Shown here piece by piece: positions 1 through 8,828 of a stretch of 39,015 bases of DNA; position 1 is the stretch's first letter, and each line of letters starts with the position of its first letter. The notes under the pieces are model-generated. The model was given only the letters and a program-made list of their open reading frames with translations, was not told the origin of the DNA and did not search any database. The stretch covers positions 1 through 39,015 of the forward strand of contig CAZVCC010000028.1 of assembly GCA_964626015.1 (NCBI GenBank). Direction: 5' to 3'. Origin of the DNA: CAIKZJ01 sp964626015 (GTDB taxonomy: Bacteria; Bacteroidota; Ignavibacteria; Tepidaquicellales; Tepidaquicellaceae). A program made the translations under genes and the position numbers.

Positions 1-249
1 CAGTTATTAAAACTATTTGAAATTGGTTCAGGGTGTCCAAATGACTAAGTCAGGATTGGACTATCAAATGGTAAATAATTGGTATTTCCAGCATATCAAA
101 GAATATACATCAGTTTCCATAAGTTAACCTGCATCATAAAAGATTCTTTCTAAACAAGCAAAAGCACTTGCACCTTTCTAACGTAAACCTCTTTTTTCCT
201 CTTATTTAAGCATTATTTTTGGTATCTTGTCAATTATTCAAAAATATAC
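1..249. other. Window edge, no supported gene
   Basis: This stretch lies upstream of aspS. On the + strand one frame runs open from the window edge to a stop at 46-48 (15 codons), and another is open from 11 to 126. Either could be the tail of an upstream gene or chance. Neither tail is recognisable and no start is visible. No tRNA, strong terminator hairpin or obvious promoter was found. Confidence 0.4.
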
Positions 250-2043
250 ATGAGTTTTAAAAGTCGTACACATACTTGCGGTGAATTAAATGATGCTTTT
301 ATTGGTCAGGAAGTTACGATTAACGGTTGGGTCGCAAAGAAAAGGGACCTCGGTGGTCTCTTTTTCGTCGATGTAAGAGATCGTTACGGTATTACTCAAA
401 TTAAAGTAATGCCTGAAAATATTCTTGTTCACCAAATTGCAGATAAACTCGGAAATGAATTTGTAATTTCTGTGTCAGGTAAAGTCATTAAAAGGGAAAG
501 TGTTAATAAAAACATACCTACAGGTAGCATTGAAATTGAAGCAGCTGAAATACAGATACTTAATGAATCAGATATTACACCATTCGTTGTTGAAGAAGAT
601 GTCAAAGCAAGTGAAGATTTACGACTTCAATATCGTTATTTGGATCTCAGACGTAAAAAAGTTCTTGATAATCTAATTCTCCGGAATACAGTCTATCAGA
701 TTGTTCATAACTATTTTTCTGAATATGGTTTCATAGAAGTTGAAACACCTATTCTGATGAAATCTACTCCCGAAGGTGCTCGAGATTATCTTGTACCCTC
801 ACGTGTTCATCCTGGGAAGTTCTATGCTCTACCGCAATCTCCTCAGACATACAAGCAGATACTAATGGTCTCTGGACTAGATAGATATGTTCAGATTTGT
901 AAATGTTTCCGTGATGAGGATCTCCGTGCCGATAGGCAGCCCGAATTTACGCAAATTGATATAGAGATGTCATTTGTAAAGCAGGAAGATGTATTCAAAA
1001 TATCAGAGGGATTATTTCACGAAATATGGTTTGAAGTACTGGGTTATAAGCTCCCAGAGGAATTTCCAAAACTTTCTTATGACGATGCAATTAGTAAATA
1101 CGGTATTGATAAACCAGATATGCGTATCAAGGATCTGATGTTAATTAATAATATTACACAAATTGTAAAAGATTCTGAATTCAAAGTTTTCAAAGATGTA
1201 TTAAACAATTGTGGCTCTGTCTCATGTATTAAGTTAAACTCTGGTTCATCACAATCAAAAATTGAAATCACTCGAAAGATTTCTGATTCTTACAATGAAT
1301 TCGTCAAAAAGTTAGGTTTTTCTGGTATGGCATTCATGAAAGTCAATGAAAACGGAGAACTCCAGTCTTCTATCTTAAAGTTTCTTGATGATAATATTAT
1401 TAATAAGATGAAGGAATCATTGAACCTTGTGAATGGGGATTATGTTTTTATTCTATCTGGCGATAGAAAAAAAGTAAAACAGGGACTAGGGCAGCTGCGT
1501 ATCAAGATTGCAGAAGATTTTAAACTGTTGGATGATAGTAAACACGAATTCGTTTGGATTACGGATTTTCCGCTCTTCAATTTTGACGATGAGGAAAAAA
1601 GATTCGTTGGTGAACATCATATATTCACATCACCTAAAGATGAATTCATGCATTTTCTCGATAGCAGAGATAAAAATGAAATCCTTAGTATTCGTGCTAA
1701 TTGTTATGACCTGGTTTATAACGGTAGTGAAATCGGAAGCGGTAGTATTAGAATTCATAATAGTAATATTCAAAAGAAAGTATTCGACATAATTGGTCTA
1801 TCAGATGATGAATCTAAAGAAAAATTTGGATTTATTCTTGAAGCATTCAGATACGGTGCTCCGCCTCATGGTGGGGTTGCATTCGGTTTTGATAGACTGG
1901 TAGCTATGCTCTGCGGTACAAAATCAATTAGAGATGTAATAGCTTTTCCAAAAACAGTTAGCGCTTCTTCTTTAATGGATAATTGTCCTAGCACTGTTCA
2001 TGTTGAACAGCTTAATGAACTCGGTATAGAATTAAAGAAATAG
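250..2043 (+). CDS. aspS: Aspartate--tRNA ligase
   Basis: Class II aminoacyl-tRNA synthetase that charges tRNA-Asp with aspartate in the cytoplasm. The 597 residues match the bacterial-type length. An N-terminal OB-fold anticodon-binding domain covers roughly residues 1-110. The catalytic core carries motif 2 near residues 220-235 (FRDEDLRADRQPEFTQ) and motif 3 near 537-551 (GAPPHGGVAFGFDRL). The stretch at about 290-420 corresponds to the bacterial GAD insertion domain. The ATG at 250 follows an A/T-rich leader without a clear Shine-Dalgarno sequence, as is common in Bacteroidota-related bacteria. ahcY follows 63 bp downstream on the same strand. Whether the enzyme also charges tRNA-Asn cannot be decided here. 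Identification is secure. Confidence 0.97.
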   Translation: MSFKSRTHTCGELNDAFIGQEVTINGWVAKKRDLGGLFFVDVRDRYGITQIKVMPENILVHQIADKLGNEFVISVSGKVIKRESVNKNIPTGSIEIEAAEIQILNESDITPFVVEEDVKASEDLRLQYRYLDLRRKKVLDNLILRNTVYQIVHNYFSEYGFIEVETPILMKSTPEGARDYLVPSRVHPGKFYALPQSPQTYKQILMVSGLDRYVQICKCFRDEDLRADRQPEFTQIDIEMSFVKQEDVFKISEGLFHEIWFEVLGYKLPEEFPKLSYDDAISKYGIDKPDMRIKDLMLINNITQIVKDSEFKVFKDVLNNCGSVSCIKLNSGSSQSKIEITRKISDSYNEFVKKLGFSGMAFMKVNENGELQSSILKFLDDNIINKMKESLNLVNGDYVFILSGDRKKVKQGLGQLRIKIAEDFKLLDDSKHEFVWITDFPLFNFDDEEKRFVGEHHIFTSPKDEFMHFLDSRDKNEILSIRANCYDLVYNGSEIGSGSIRIHNSNIQKKVFDIIGLSDDESKEKFGFILEAFRYGAPPHGGVAFGFDRLVAMLCGTKSIRDVIAFPKTVSASSLMDNCPSTVHVEQLNELGIELKK

Positions 2044-2106
2044 TGATTAATAAATAAATATTATCAAATTTAGAAATATAGTATTTTATATAATTAAACA
2101 TTTAAC

Positions 2107-3381
2107 ATGGCAAAGATTAATAAATTTAAAGTTAAAGACCTGAAGCTGGCTGCTCAGGGCAGAACTAAAATTGAATGGGCTGAATCAAGAATGCCGGTAC
2201 TTGCAGCTTTAAGAGCAAAATATAAAAAGACAAAACCTTTTAAAGGCTTTAAGATTGCAGGTTGCCTCCACGTTACAAAAGAAACTGCAGTTTTGATTAG
2301 AACATTTCTTGATGCAGGTGCTGAACTCTCATGGAGTGGATGTAATCCTCTTTCAACTCAGGATGATGTTGCTGCCGCTTTAGCAGCAGATGGTGTTTCA
2401 ATTTATGCATGGCATGGAATGAATACTAAAGAATTCTATTGGTGTATTGATAGGACGCTTGATTTCAAACCACAGCTAACTCTTGATGATGGTGCTGACT
2501 TAATTTTTACTGTACATAATAAATATCAAAGTTTAGTCTCAACGATTATAGGAGGTACGGAGGAAACTACTACAGGGGTGCACAGGTTAAGAAAGATGGC
2601 TGAACAAGGTGCATTAAGATATCCTGTTTATGCTGTTAATGATTCAGTTACAAAATGGGACTTTGATAACGTTTATGGTACTGGTCAGTCAACTATTGAC
2701 GGAATATTAAGAGCAACTTCTGTTCTTATTGCTGGAAAGAATTTTGTAGTAGCTGGTTACGGTCATTGTGGAAGTGGTGTTGCAAACCGTGCAAAAGGCC
2801 TTGGTGCATCTACAATTGCTACCGAAATAAAACCAACAGCTGCACTCAAAGCAACTCTTGAAGGACATCGAGTGTTAAAAATGGATGAAGCAGCTAAAGT
2901 AGGTGATATTTTCGTTACAGCAACAGGTGTGAAGGATGTAATCGTAGGAAGACATTTCGCTTCTATGAAAGATGGTGCAATTGTATGTAATACTGGTCAT
3001 TATGATTGTGAAATTAATCTTACTGATTTAGAAAAGATGAAGAAATCAAAGAGAACTATAAGACCAAACTGCGAAGAATATTTAATGAAAGATGGAAGAA
3101 AGATATACATTTTAGCTAAAGGAAGATTGGTTAATCTATCAGCAGCAGAAGGACATCCCTCTGAAGTCATGGATATGTCTTTCGCAAATCAATTTAATGC
3201 TCAGCTGGCTCTTGTCTCTTCATACAAATCCGGTAAGAAACTTCCTCTTGGCGTTCACGTACTACCAAGAGAAATGGATGAGCAGATTGCAGGAGTTAAG
3301 CTATCTACTATGAACATTAAGATTGATAAGCTAACAAAAGATCAGATTAAATATAATAACGATTATTCCGAAGGAACATAA
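2107..3381 (+). CDS. ahcY: Adenosylhomocysteinase, short (archaeal/Thermotoga-like) form
   Basis: NAD-dependent hydrolase that splits S-adenosylhomocysteine to homocysteine and adenosine, relieving product inhibition of methyltransferases. The 424-residue protein shows the family features: DDGADL near residue 140, the NAD-binding GYGHCGSG loop starting at G217, and GHPSEVMDMSFANQF near the end. It lacks the extended C-terminus ending in a K-x-x-x-Y-R-Y-like tail seen in the long bacterial/eukaryotic form. Instead it ends in NDYSEGT, as in the shorter archaeal and Thermotoga-type enzymes. Some short-type enzymes are known to prefer S-inosylhomocysteine or to bind NAD differently, so exact substrate is inferred. 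It follows aspS by 63 bp and precedes a tRNA gene. Confidence 0.95.
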   Translation: MAKINKFKVKDLKLAAQGRTKIEWAESRMPVLAALRAKYKKTKPFKGFKIAGCLHVTKETAVLIRTFLDAGAELSWSGCNPLSTQDDVAAALAADGVSIYAWHGMNTKEFYWCIDRTLDFKPQLTLDDGADLIFTVHNKYQSLVSTIIGGTEETTTGVHRLRKMAEQGALRYPVYAVNDSVTKWDFDNVYGTGQSTIDGILRATSVLIAGKNFVVAGYGHCGSGVANRAKGLGASTIATEIKPTAALKATLEGHRVLKMDEAAKVGDIFVTATGVKDVIVGRHFASMKDGAIVCNTGHYDCEINLTDLEKMKKSKRTIRPNCEEYLMKDGRKIYILAKGRLVNLSAAEGHPSEVMDMSFANQFNAQLALVSSYKSGKKLPLGVHVLPREMDEQIAGVKLSTMNIKIDKLTKDQIKYNNDYSEGT

Positions 3382-3394
3382 TATATAGTTTTAA

Positions 3395-3467
3395 GCTAGC
3401 GTAGCTCAGTTGGTAGAGCAGCTGATTCGTAATCAGCAGGTCGCAGGTTCAAGTCCCGTCGCTAGCT
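3395..3467 (+). tRNA. tRNA-Thr(CGT)
   Basis: A 73-nt cloverleaf can be folded by eye. The acceptor stem GCTAGCG (3395-3401) pairs with CGCTAGC (3460-3466), the D-arm is GCTC/GAGC, and the anticodon stem GCTGA/TCAGC encloses the loop TTCGTAA. The anticodon CGT at 3428-3430 reads the threonine codon ACG. The T-loop is TTCAAGT. The T-stem as read (GCAGG/CCCGT) has one A-C mismatch and one G-T pair. The 3' CCA is not encoded (TCAA follows). It sits 13 bp after ahcY. Confidence 0.95.
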
Positions 3468-3499
3468 CAATATTAAAATCATTGAATTCGTATAAATAA

Positions 3500-3931
3500 A
3501 TGGATAATATAAGCGGTAATAAAAAAGTATTAAACGAAAGTAATCTAAAGGATCTGGAAAATTTATTTGGTATGAAATTCTTAAGGAATGAGAAAGCTTA
3601 TTCTTTAAAAATTCAAAATTCAATTCTTAGAAGCAATATTGCTTTAGACATTTATTTAGACTCGGCTGAAGATAATCTTATTTCATTATACTCTGAGAAT
3701 TCACATTTACAGCTGCAATCATGTCGTTATTTTATCATTAGTAATATGCTTGAAGAAGTAATCTTCTATACTGAATCTGATAATAAAATATCGGGTTTAA
3801 TAATTTCTAAAAAGGGAGATTGTTCATTATATGCTAACGTAGATAGAACAACTCTGGCAGAGGATTTTATGAAACTTAATTCCGAAAAATTGCTTTCGGC
3901 TGTTGCTCTTTCAGTAATCGAATCGGAATAA
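3500..3931 (+). CDS. Hypothetical protein ahead of ybeY
   Basis: A 143-residue protein I do not recognise. It has no signal peptide or membrane segment and is predicted cytoplasmic. It looks like a mixed alpha/beta domain. The C-terminal half is the more protein-like and probably the conserved part (ISGLIISKKGDCSLYANVD, then a helix ending in ALSVIESE). It begins 32 bp after tRNA-Thr, and ybeY starts 16 bp after its stop, so it probably heads the orf143-ybeY-topA-xer transcription unit. The company of an rRNA-processing enzyme, topoisomerase I and a Xer recombinase hints at a housekeeping role, but that is context only. Confidence 0.8.
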   Translation: MDNISGNKKVLNESNLKDLENLFGMKFLRNEKAYSLKIQNSILRSNIALDIYLDSAEDNLISLYSENSHLQLQSCRYFIISNMLEEVIFYTESDNKISGLIISKKGDCSLYANVDRTTLAEDFMKLNSEKLLSAVALSVIESE

Positions 3932-3947
3932 TACTAATCGATATATC

Positions 3948-4397
3948 GTGAAAAAAGTTAAAGTAGGTTTTTCATTCCAGTCCCGTTTATTGCCGGAAAA
4001 AGTTAAAATAAAAGACCTTAAAACATCAATAATAAGCATTGTGAATTTTGTCCTTGTGTCAGAGAGAAAATCTCTTGATGTTATCAATTTCTTGTTCTGT
4101 GATGATAATACTATTATAGATTTCAACAAGAAATACTTAAAACACAATTTTGAAACAGATATAATTACATTCTTGTACGACGATACGGATCTATCCGAAA
4201 GTGATATTATTATATCACTGGAAACTGTAAACAGAAACTCTATAACATATAAAAGCAGTTATCTTATAGAACTGTTCAGAGTGATAATTCACGGGTTGCT
4301 GCATTTATGCGGTATGGAAGATAACACAAAAAGTAAAAAAACAGTTATGAGAAAAAAGGAAAACTATTATTTAAAATTAGCAGGTTTAATAAATTAA
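3948..4397 (+). CDS. ybeY: Endoribonuclease / rRNA maturation factor YbeY
   Basis: Single-domain metal-dependent protein needed for 16S rRNA 3'-end maturation and ribosome quality control. The 149 residues carry the UPF0054 signature HGLLHLCG with metal-binding H115 and H119. The third ligand, a histidine in Escherichia coli, falls on D125 here because the motif reads GMEDN. From memory, Bacteroidota YbeY proteins have a comparable G-Y-K-D form, so this is probably a lineage trait and not a defect. The start is GTG at 3948, 16 bp after the upstream gene. topA begins 6 bp after the stop, which suggests co-transcription. The overall match is clear. Confidence 0.92.
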   Translation: MKKVKVGFSFQSRLLPEKVKIKDLKTSIISIVNFVLVSERKSLDVINFLFCDDNTIIDFNKKYLKHNFETDIITFLYDDTDLSESDIIISLETVNRNSITYKSSYLIELFRVIIHGLLHLCGMEDNTKSKKTVMRKKENYYLKLAGLIN

Positions 4398-4403
4398 GTA
4401 TAC

Positions 4404-6728
4404 ATGAAAAAATCATTAGTGATAGTTGAATCACCATCTAAAGCAAAGACAATAAATAAATATCTTGGTAATGATTATGTTGTTGAAGCAACAGTCGGTC
4501 ATATTAAAAATTTACCGAGAAATAAAATTAACATTGACCTCGAAAACGGATATCAGCCGACGTACAGCATTATTGAGGGCAAAGAAAAGGTAGTTAGCAG
4601 GATTAAAGAAATTGCAAAATCTTCAGACAGTGTCTTTATTGCAACAGACCCGGACCGTGAAGGTGAAGCAATTGCTTCTGATATAGCTGACGAAATTAAA
4701 AAAGTTAATAAAAAAATTAAAAGAGTATTATTCAATGAGATTACAAAGTCTGGCGTTGATATTGCTATGAATAATCCTCTTGATATTGATGAAAAGCTTG
4801 TCGAATCACAAATGGCAAGACGAGTAATGGACAGAATACTCGGTTATAAGGTTAGCCCTTTCCTTTGGAAATCTTTCTTCTATGGACTTTCCGCAGGGAG
4901 AGTTCAATCTGTAGCTCTAAAACTTATTTGCGAGAAAGAAGAAGAAGTACGAAAGTTTGTTCCAAAGGAATACTGGTCAATATTTGGAATATTCTCTAAG
5001 CCTTCGGGAAGCTCAAAACCATTCAACGCAAAATTATATAAAATTAATGATGAGATTGTTAAGTATAATGGAGACGAACTTTGCATTCACAACATTGATG
5101 AAGCTCATAAGATTATTGAAGATTTACGAAACAATAAATTCAAAATTACAGATATTCAGGTAAGGGAAGTTAAAAGGAATGCACCTCTTCCTTTCACCAC
5201 ATCTGTTCTTCAGCAAACAGCATCTTCAAAGCTTGGATTTGCACCAAAAAGGACAATGCAGCTTGCACAGAAACTTTATGAAGGGGTTGAAATAAAGAAG
5301 GGTGAGGGAAATGTGGGTTTAATTACGTACATGAGAACAGACTCTTCACGAATCAGCAATGATGCTAAGAAAATGGCAAGTGATTTCATTGTAAAAAATT
5401 ATGGAAAGGAATATGTTTCTGGTATCGTAAAAGAAGGTAAGCAGAAAGCAGTGAAAGCTCAAGATGCTCATGAAGCTATTCGACCAACTGAAGTATTTAT
5501 GACTCCAGATATGCTTAAGAAACTTGATAAAAGTGTTCTTGCACTCTATACTTTAATTTGGCAGAGGTTTGTTTCTTCTCAAATGATGCCAGCAGTTTTT
5601 GATCAAAAAACGATTTTAATAAAAGCTATTAATCCAACAGGTAGTAAAGTTGAATATATCTTCAAAGCTGTTGGAAGAATAACTAAATTTCTCGGATTTC
5701 TAAAAGTATATGAGGATACGGTTGAAGACCAAAACAATTCTGGAGATGATGATGAAATATCGATGCTTCCAGAAGATATAAATATCGGCGATATGTTAAA
5801 AGCTGCCAATATGAATAAGCAGCAGCATTTCACTTCTCCTCCTGCTCGTTACACTGAAAGTAGCCTTATTAAGCAGCTTGATACACTCGGAATAGGTAGA
5901 CCGAGTACTTTTGCATCTATCGTATCGACTGTAATAGACAGAAAATATGTAGATCTTATTGAGAGGAAATTGTTTGCAACTGAACTTGGTATTCAGGTTA
6001 ATAAAATTTTACAAGAATATTTTCCTGACGTTATTAATACAAAATTTACTGCAGATATGGAAGAAGAACTTGATACGATAGCAAACGGTGAGAATTCGTA
6101 TAAAAAAGTGCTTGATGATTTCTATATTCCATTTAATAACGATTTACAGCTGGCTGAAGCAGCTGCGCCCGGAATAAAGAAATCGTTAATAGAAAAAACA
6201 GACATCAAATGCCCTGAATGCGGTGCTACTGATGGCGGTGTAATGGTTAAGAAGTGGGGAAAGAATGGTCTCTTTTATGCATGTAACAGATATCCAAAGT
6301 GCAAAGGTACTTTATCTCATGAAGCAAATGCACCTATTGAACAGAAACCGATTGAAAATTTAACTTGCCCTTTATGCAAATCTGAAATGCTTTTAAAAGT
6401 CGGACCTTATGGAAAATTTTATGGTTGTATTAATTATCCAAAATGCAGAGGCATACTTCCGGTAACGCTTGGTATAAAATGTCCAAAATGTAACAAAGGT
6501 GAGATACTTGAAAGACGAGGCGGTAAGCGTAAGACTATATTTTACGGATGCACTAATTATCCGGAATGTGATTTTATAGAGAATGGAAAGCCTGTTATAA
6601 CGAAATGTGTAAGCTGTGGTAATGATTATATGGTTAAAAAGAAAACTGTGAAAGACGGAGAATTTTTATATTGTACCAAATGTAAACATAAAGAGATCCT
6701 AAAGGAAGATCATGCAGAAATCAAATAA
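4404..6728 (+). CDS. topA: DNA topoisomerase I (type IA)
   Basis: Relaxes negative supercoils by cutting one DNA strand through a phosphotyrosine link. The 774 residues begin with a TOPRIM domain: E9 in VESPSKAKTINKYLG, and the acidic triad D82-x-D84-x-E86 in DPDREGEAIA. The active-site tyrosine is Y309 in LITYMRTDSSR. The C-terminus, from about residue 603 to 765, has four Cys4 zinc-ribbon repeats (CPEC, CPLC, CPKC, CVSC, each with a second Cys pair), which bind DNA. It starts 6 bp after ybeY. Its 3' end overlaps the start of the Xer recombinase gene by 17 bp, which implies translational coupling. Confidence 0.97.
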   Translation: MKKSLVIVESPSKAKTINKYLGNDYVVEATVGHIKNLPRNKINIDLENGYQPTYSIIEGKEKVVSRIKEIAKSSDSVFIATDPDREGEAIASDIADEIKKVNKKIKRVLFNEITKSGVDIAMNNPLDIDEKLVESQMARRVMDRILGYKVSPFLWKSFFYGLSAGRVQSVALKLICEKEEEVRKFVPKEYWSIFGIFSKPSGSSKPFNAKLYKINDEIVKYNGDELCIHNIDEAHKIIEDLRNNKFKITDIQVREVKRNAPLPFTTSVLQQTASSKLGFAPKRTMQLAQKLYEGVEIKKGEGNVGLITYMRTDSSRISNDAKKMASDFIVKNYGKEYVSGIVKEGKQKAVKAQDAHEAIRPTEVFMTPDMLKKLDKSVLALYTLIWQRFVSSQMMPAVFDQKTILIKAINPTGSKVEYIFKAVGRITKFLGFLKVYEDTVEDQNNSGDDDEISMLPEDINIGDMLKAANMNKQQHFTSPPARYTESSLIKQLDTLGIGRPSTFASIVSTVIDRKYVDLIERKLFATELGIQVNKILQEYFPDVINTKFTADMEEELDTIANGENSYKKVLDDFYIPFNNDLQLAEAAAPGIKKSLIEKTDIKCPECGATDGGVMVKKWGKNGLFYACNRYPKCKGTLSHEANAPIEQKPIENLTCPLCKSEMLLKVGPYGKFYGCINYPKCRGILPVTLGIKCPKCNKGEILERRGGKRKTIFYGCTNYPECDFIENGKPVITKCVSCGNDYMVKKKTVKDGEFLYCTKCKHKEILKEDHAEIK

Positions 6729-7677
6729 TCTTGTTTTATTAATTCGCGAATACCTTGATTATTTATATATAGCAAGAAATTATTCGCAAAACACGATTAT
6801 TTCATATCAAACAGATTTAAAACAGTTTTATGATTTCATAATTCTTTCATATCATAACAAAGCTGATTATTCAGAAACTGAAAAACTTAAACTATTCATT
6901 GATGTGAATAGTATTGACATACTAATTCTTAAATCATTCATAACAGAACTTTTTGAGAAACAAAAGCTTAATATAAAGAAAGTACCCAAATTTTCTAACC
7001 GTTCTATCACAAGAAAAATCTCTGTATTGAAATCTTTCTTTAAGTATCTTTATAAGAAAGGATTTATTAAAAATAACCCCGCATCGGGACTTGGTTTTCC
7101 AAAGATAGCTAAGAAACTTCCTTCTTTTCTATCGCAGAATGAAATCAGCAAACTTCTTGATAAAATAGGAAGTAATGAGCTTAGTTTTATTGACAAAGCA
7201 ATAATCGAATTATTTTATGGAACGGGTATCAGATTAAACGAATTAATAAACCTTAAATATCATGATGTTAATTTCAGCAATAATACTATAAAAGTGATGG
7301 GAAAAGGTTCCAAACAAAGAATTGTACCTTTTGGAAGCAAAGCTGAGAAAGCTCTAAAGGACTATCTTCACATAAGAGACATTATTAATATTAATAAGCT
7401 TGATATTCTTTTTGTCACAAAGAAGGGAAAAAAGTTTGGACCCGTTGAATTACGTCGAATGGTAAATAAAAATCTTTCATCAGTAACAGACTTAAGAAAA
7501 AAATCTCCCCACGTGCTTAGGCATTCTTTTGCTACTCATTTATTGGATAATGGTGCAGATATACGGGCAGTAAAGGATTTACTAGGGCACGAGAATTTAT
7601 CTACTACACAAATATACACTCATGTAAATCCTGAACAACTTAAAAAGGTTTATAAACAGGCTCATCCTAAAGCTTGA
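6712..7677 (+). CDS. Tyrosine recombinase XerC/XerD family
   Basis: Site-specific recombinase of the family that resolves chromosome dimers at dif sites. An N-terminal SAM-like core-binding domain covers residues 1-115 and a catalytic domain 130-321. The full catalytic set is present: R174 in GTGIRLNEL, K near 197 in GKGSKQR, H267 and R270 in HVLRHSF, H293 in LLGHENL, and nucleophile Y302 in IYTHV. It is slightly longer than most XerC/D (about 300 aa) because of a spacer around residues 55-85. The ATG at 6712 lies inside topA and is preceded by AAGGAAG, one of the few good ribosome-binding sites here. XerC versus XerD cannot be told from sequence alone. Confidence 0.93.
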   Translation: MQKSNNLVLLIREYLDYLYIARNYSQNTIISYQTDLKQFYDFIILSYHNKADYSETEKLKLFIDVNSIDILILKSFITELFEKQKLNIKKVPKFSNRSITRKISVLKSFFKYLYKKGFIKNNPASGLGFPKIAKKLPSFLSQNEISKLLDKIGSNELSFIDKAIIELFYGTGIRLNELINLKYHDVNFSNNTIKVMGKGSKQRIVPFGSKAEKALKDYLHIRDIININKLDILFVTKKGKKFGPVELRRMVNKNLSSVTDLRKKSPHVLRHSFATHLLDNGADIRAVKDLLGHENLSTTQIYTHVNPEQLKKVYKQAHPKA

Positions 7678-7738
7678 ATAATCTTTTTATAGTAACTAAT
7701 TTTAGTTAATTTTGAATACTAAGAAAAATTAGAATACA

Positions 7739-8828
7739 TTGTTTGAACAACAGAAATACAGACTAAAGGACTCGAGAGATAAACTGGAAACTCTAAGGAG
7801 GTATCTTTGAAATACCAGCTAAGAAAGTCCGTTTATCAGAATTGGAAAACCATTCTCAGGATAATAATTTTTGGGAGGATCAAAAATCTGCACAAGCAAT
7901 TCTTCAGGAAATATCTAATCTAAAGAAATGGATTGAAGATTTCACCACTGCAGAAAAAATGCTTTCGGATGTGGATATATTGATGGAAATTGGTGAAGCT
8001 GAGAATGATGATTCATTAACCAATGATGTTGATAAAGAAATATTAACTTTTGAAAAATATCTTGAAGAATTAGAATTTAAGAATACGCTATCAGATAAAG
8101 ACGATAAGAATGACGCAATACTAACAATAAATTCTGGAGCAGGCGGAACGGAAGCTCAGGATTGGGCTGAAATGCTTATGAGAATGTACATAAGGTATGC
8201 TGAGAAAAACAAGTTTAAGGTTAACCTTGTGGATCGGCTTGACGGAGATGGAGCAGGAATAAAAAGTGCTACTTTAGAAGTTTCCGGAGATTATTCTTAT
8301 GGTTATTTAAAAGCTGAGAACGGAGTACATCGTTTGGTGAGGATATCTCCTTTTGATGCAAACAAAAAGAGGCATACTTCCTTTGCAGCTGTTTTTGTTT
8401 CCCCGATTATTGATGATAATATTGATATAGAAATTAATCCTTCTGATATTAAAGTAGATACTTTCAGAGCGGGTGGAGCCGGCGGTCAGAATGTTAATAA
8501 AGTTGAAACAGCAATAAGAATAACACATATTCCTACAGGAATTGTTGTACAATGCCAAAATGAAAGATCACAGCTGCAAAACCGACAGAACGCTATGAAA
8601 ATGCTACGTTCAAAGCTGTATTTGATGGAGAAGGAAAAACAACTTGAAAAACTAAATGACATAGAGAAATCAAAGAAAAAGATTGAATGGGGGAGTCAGA
8701 TTAGGTCATACGTTTTTCATCCTTATAATATGGTAAAAGATCACAGGACAAATTATGAAACTTCCGATACACAGTCAGTTATGAACGGTGAAATAGATGA
8801 GTTTATAAGAGCATATTTACTCAGTTAA
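7739..8828 (+). CDS. prfB: Peptide chain release factor 2, expressed by +1 programmed frameshift
   Basis: RF2 ends translation at UGA and UAA. The gene is split into two frames. A short zero frame starts at TTG 7739 and runs 23 codons to CTT TGA (7805-7810). The main frame resumes at GAA 7809 and ends at 8828. The joined product is 362 residues, close to the 365 of Escherichia coli RF2. It has the stop-codon-reading tripeptide SPF at 203-205 and the peptidyl-hydrolysis motif GGQ at 248-250, each two residues from the E. coli numbering. An in-frame-only start (TTG 7842) would remove about 34 N-terminal residues. Its stop shares one base with the next gene (TAATG). Confidence 0.95.
7796..7811 (+). 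promoter_or_regulatory. prfB: prfB programmed +1 frameshift site
   Basis: AGGAGGTATCTTTGAA contains the three classical parts: a Shine-Dalgarno-like AGGAGG, a TAT spacer codon, and the slippery CTT followed by an in-frame TGA. In Escherichia coli the equivalent is AGGGGGTATCTTTGAC. Ribosomes that pause when RF2 is scarce slip from CTT onto TTT and continue in the +1 frame, giving autoregulation. The 23 upstream codons join to the downstream frame as LRRYL-EIPAKK, which fits RF2 N-termini. Confidence 0.95.

Noticed and set aside
11..126. Possible C-terminal gene fragment at the window edge
   Set aside because: Only 38 codons, after an in-frame stop at 8-10, with no recognisable family. Not enough to call a gene or pseudogene.
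6712..7677. Integrase of a mobile element
   Set aside because: Gene size, full Xer-type catalytic set and overlap with topA fit a chromosomal Xer protein; no attachment sites or phage genes are nearby.
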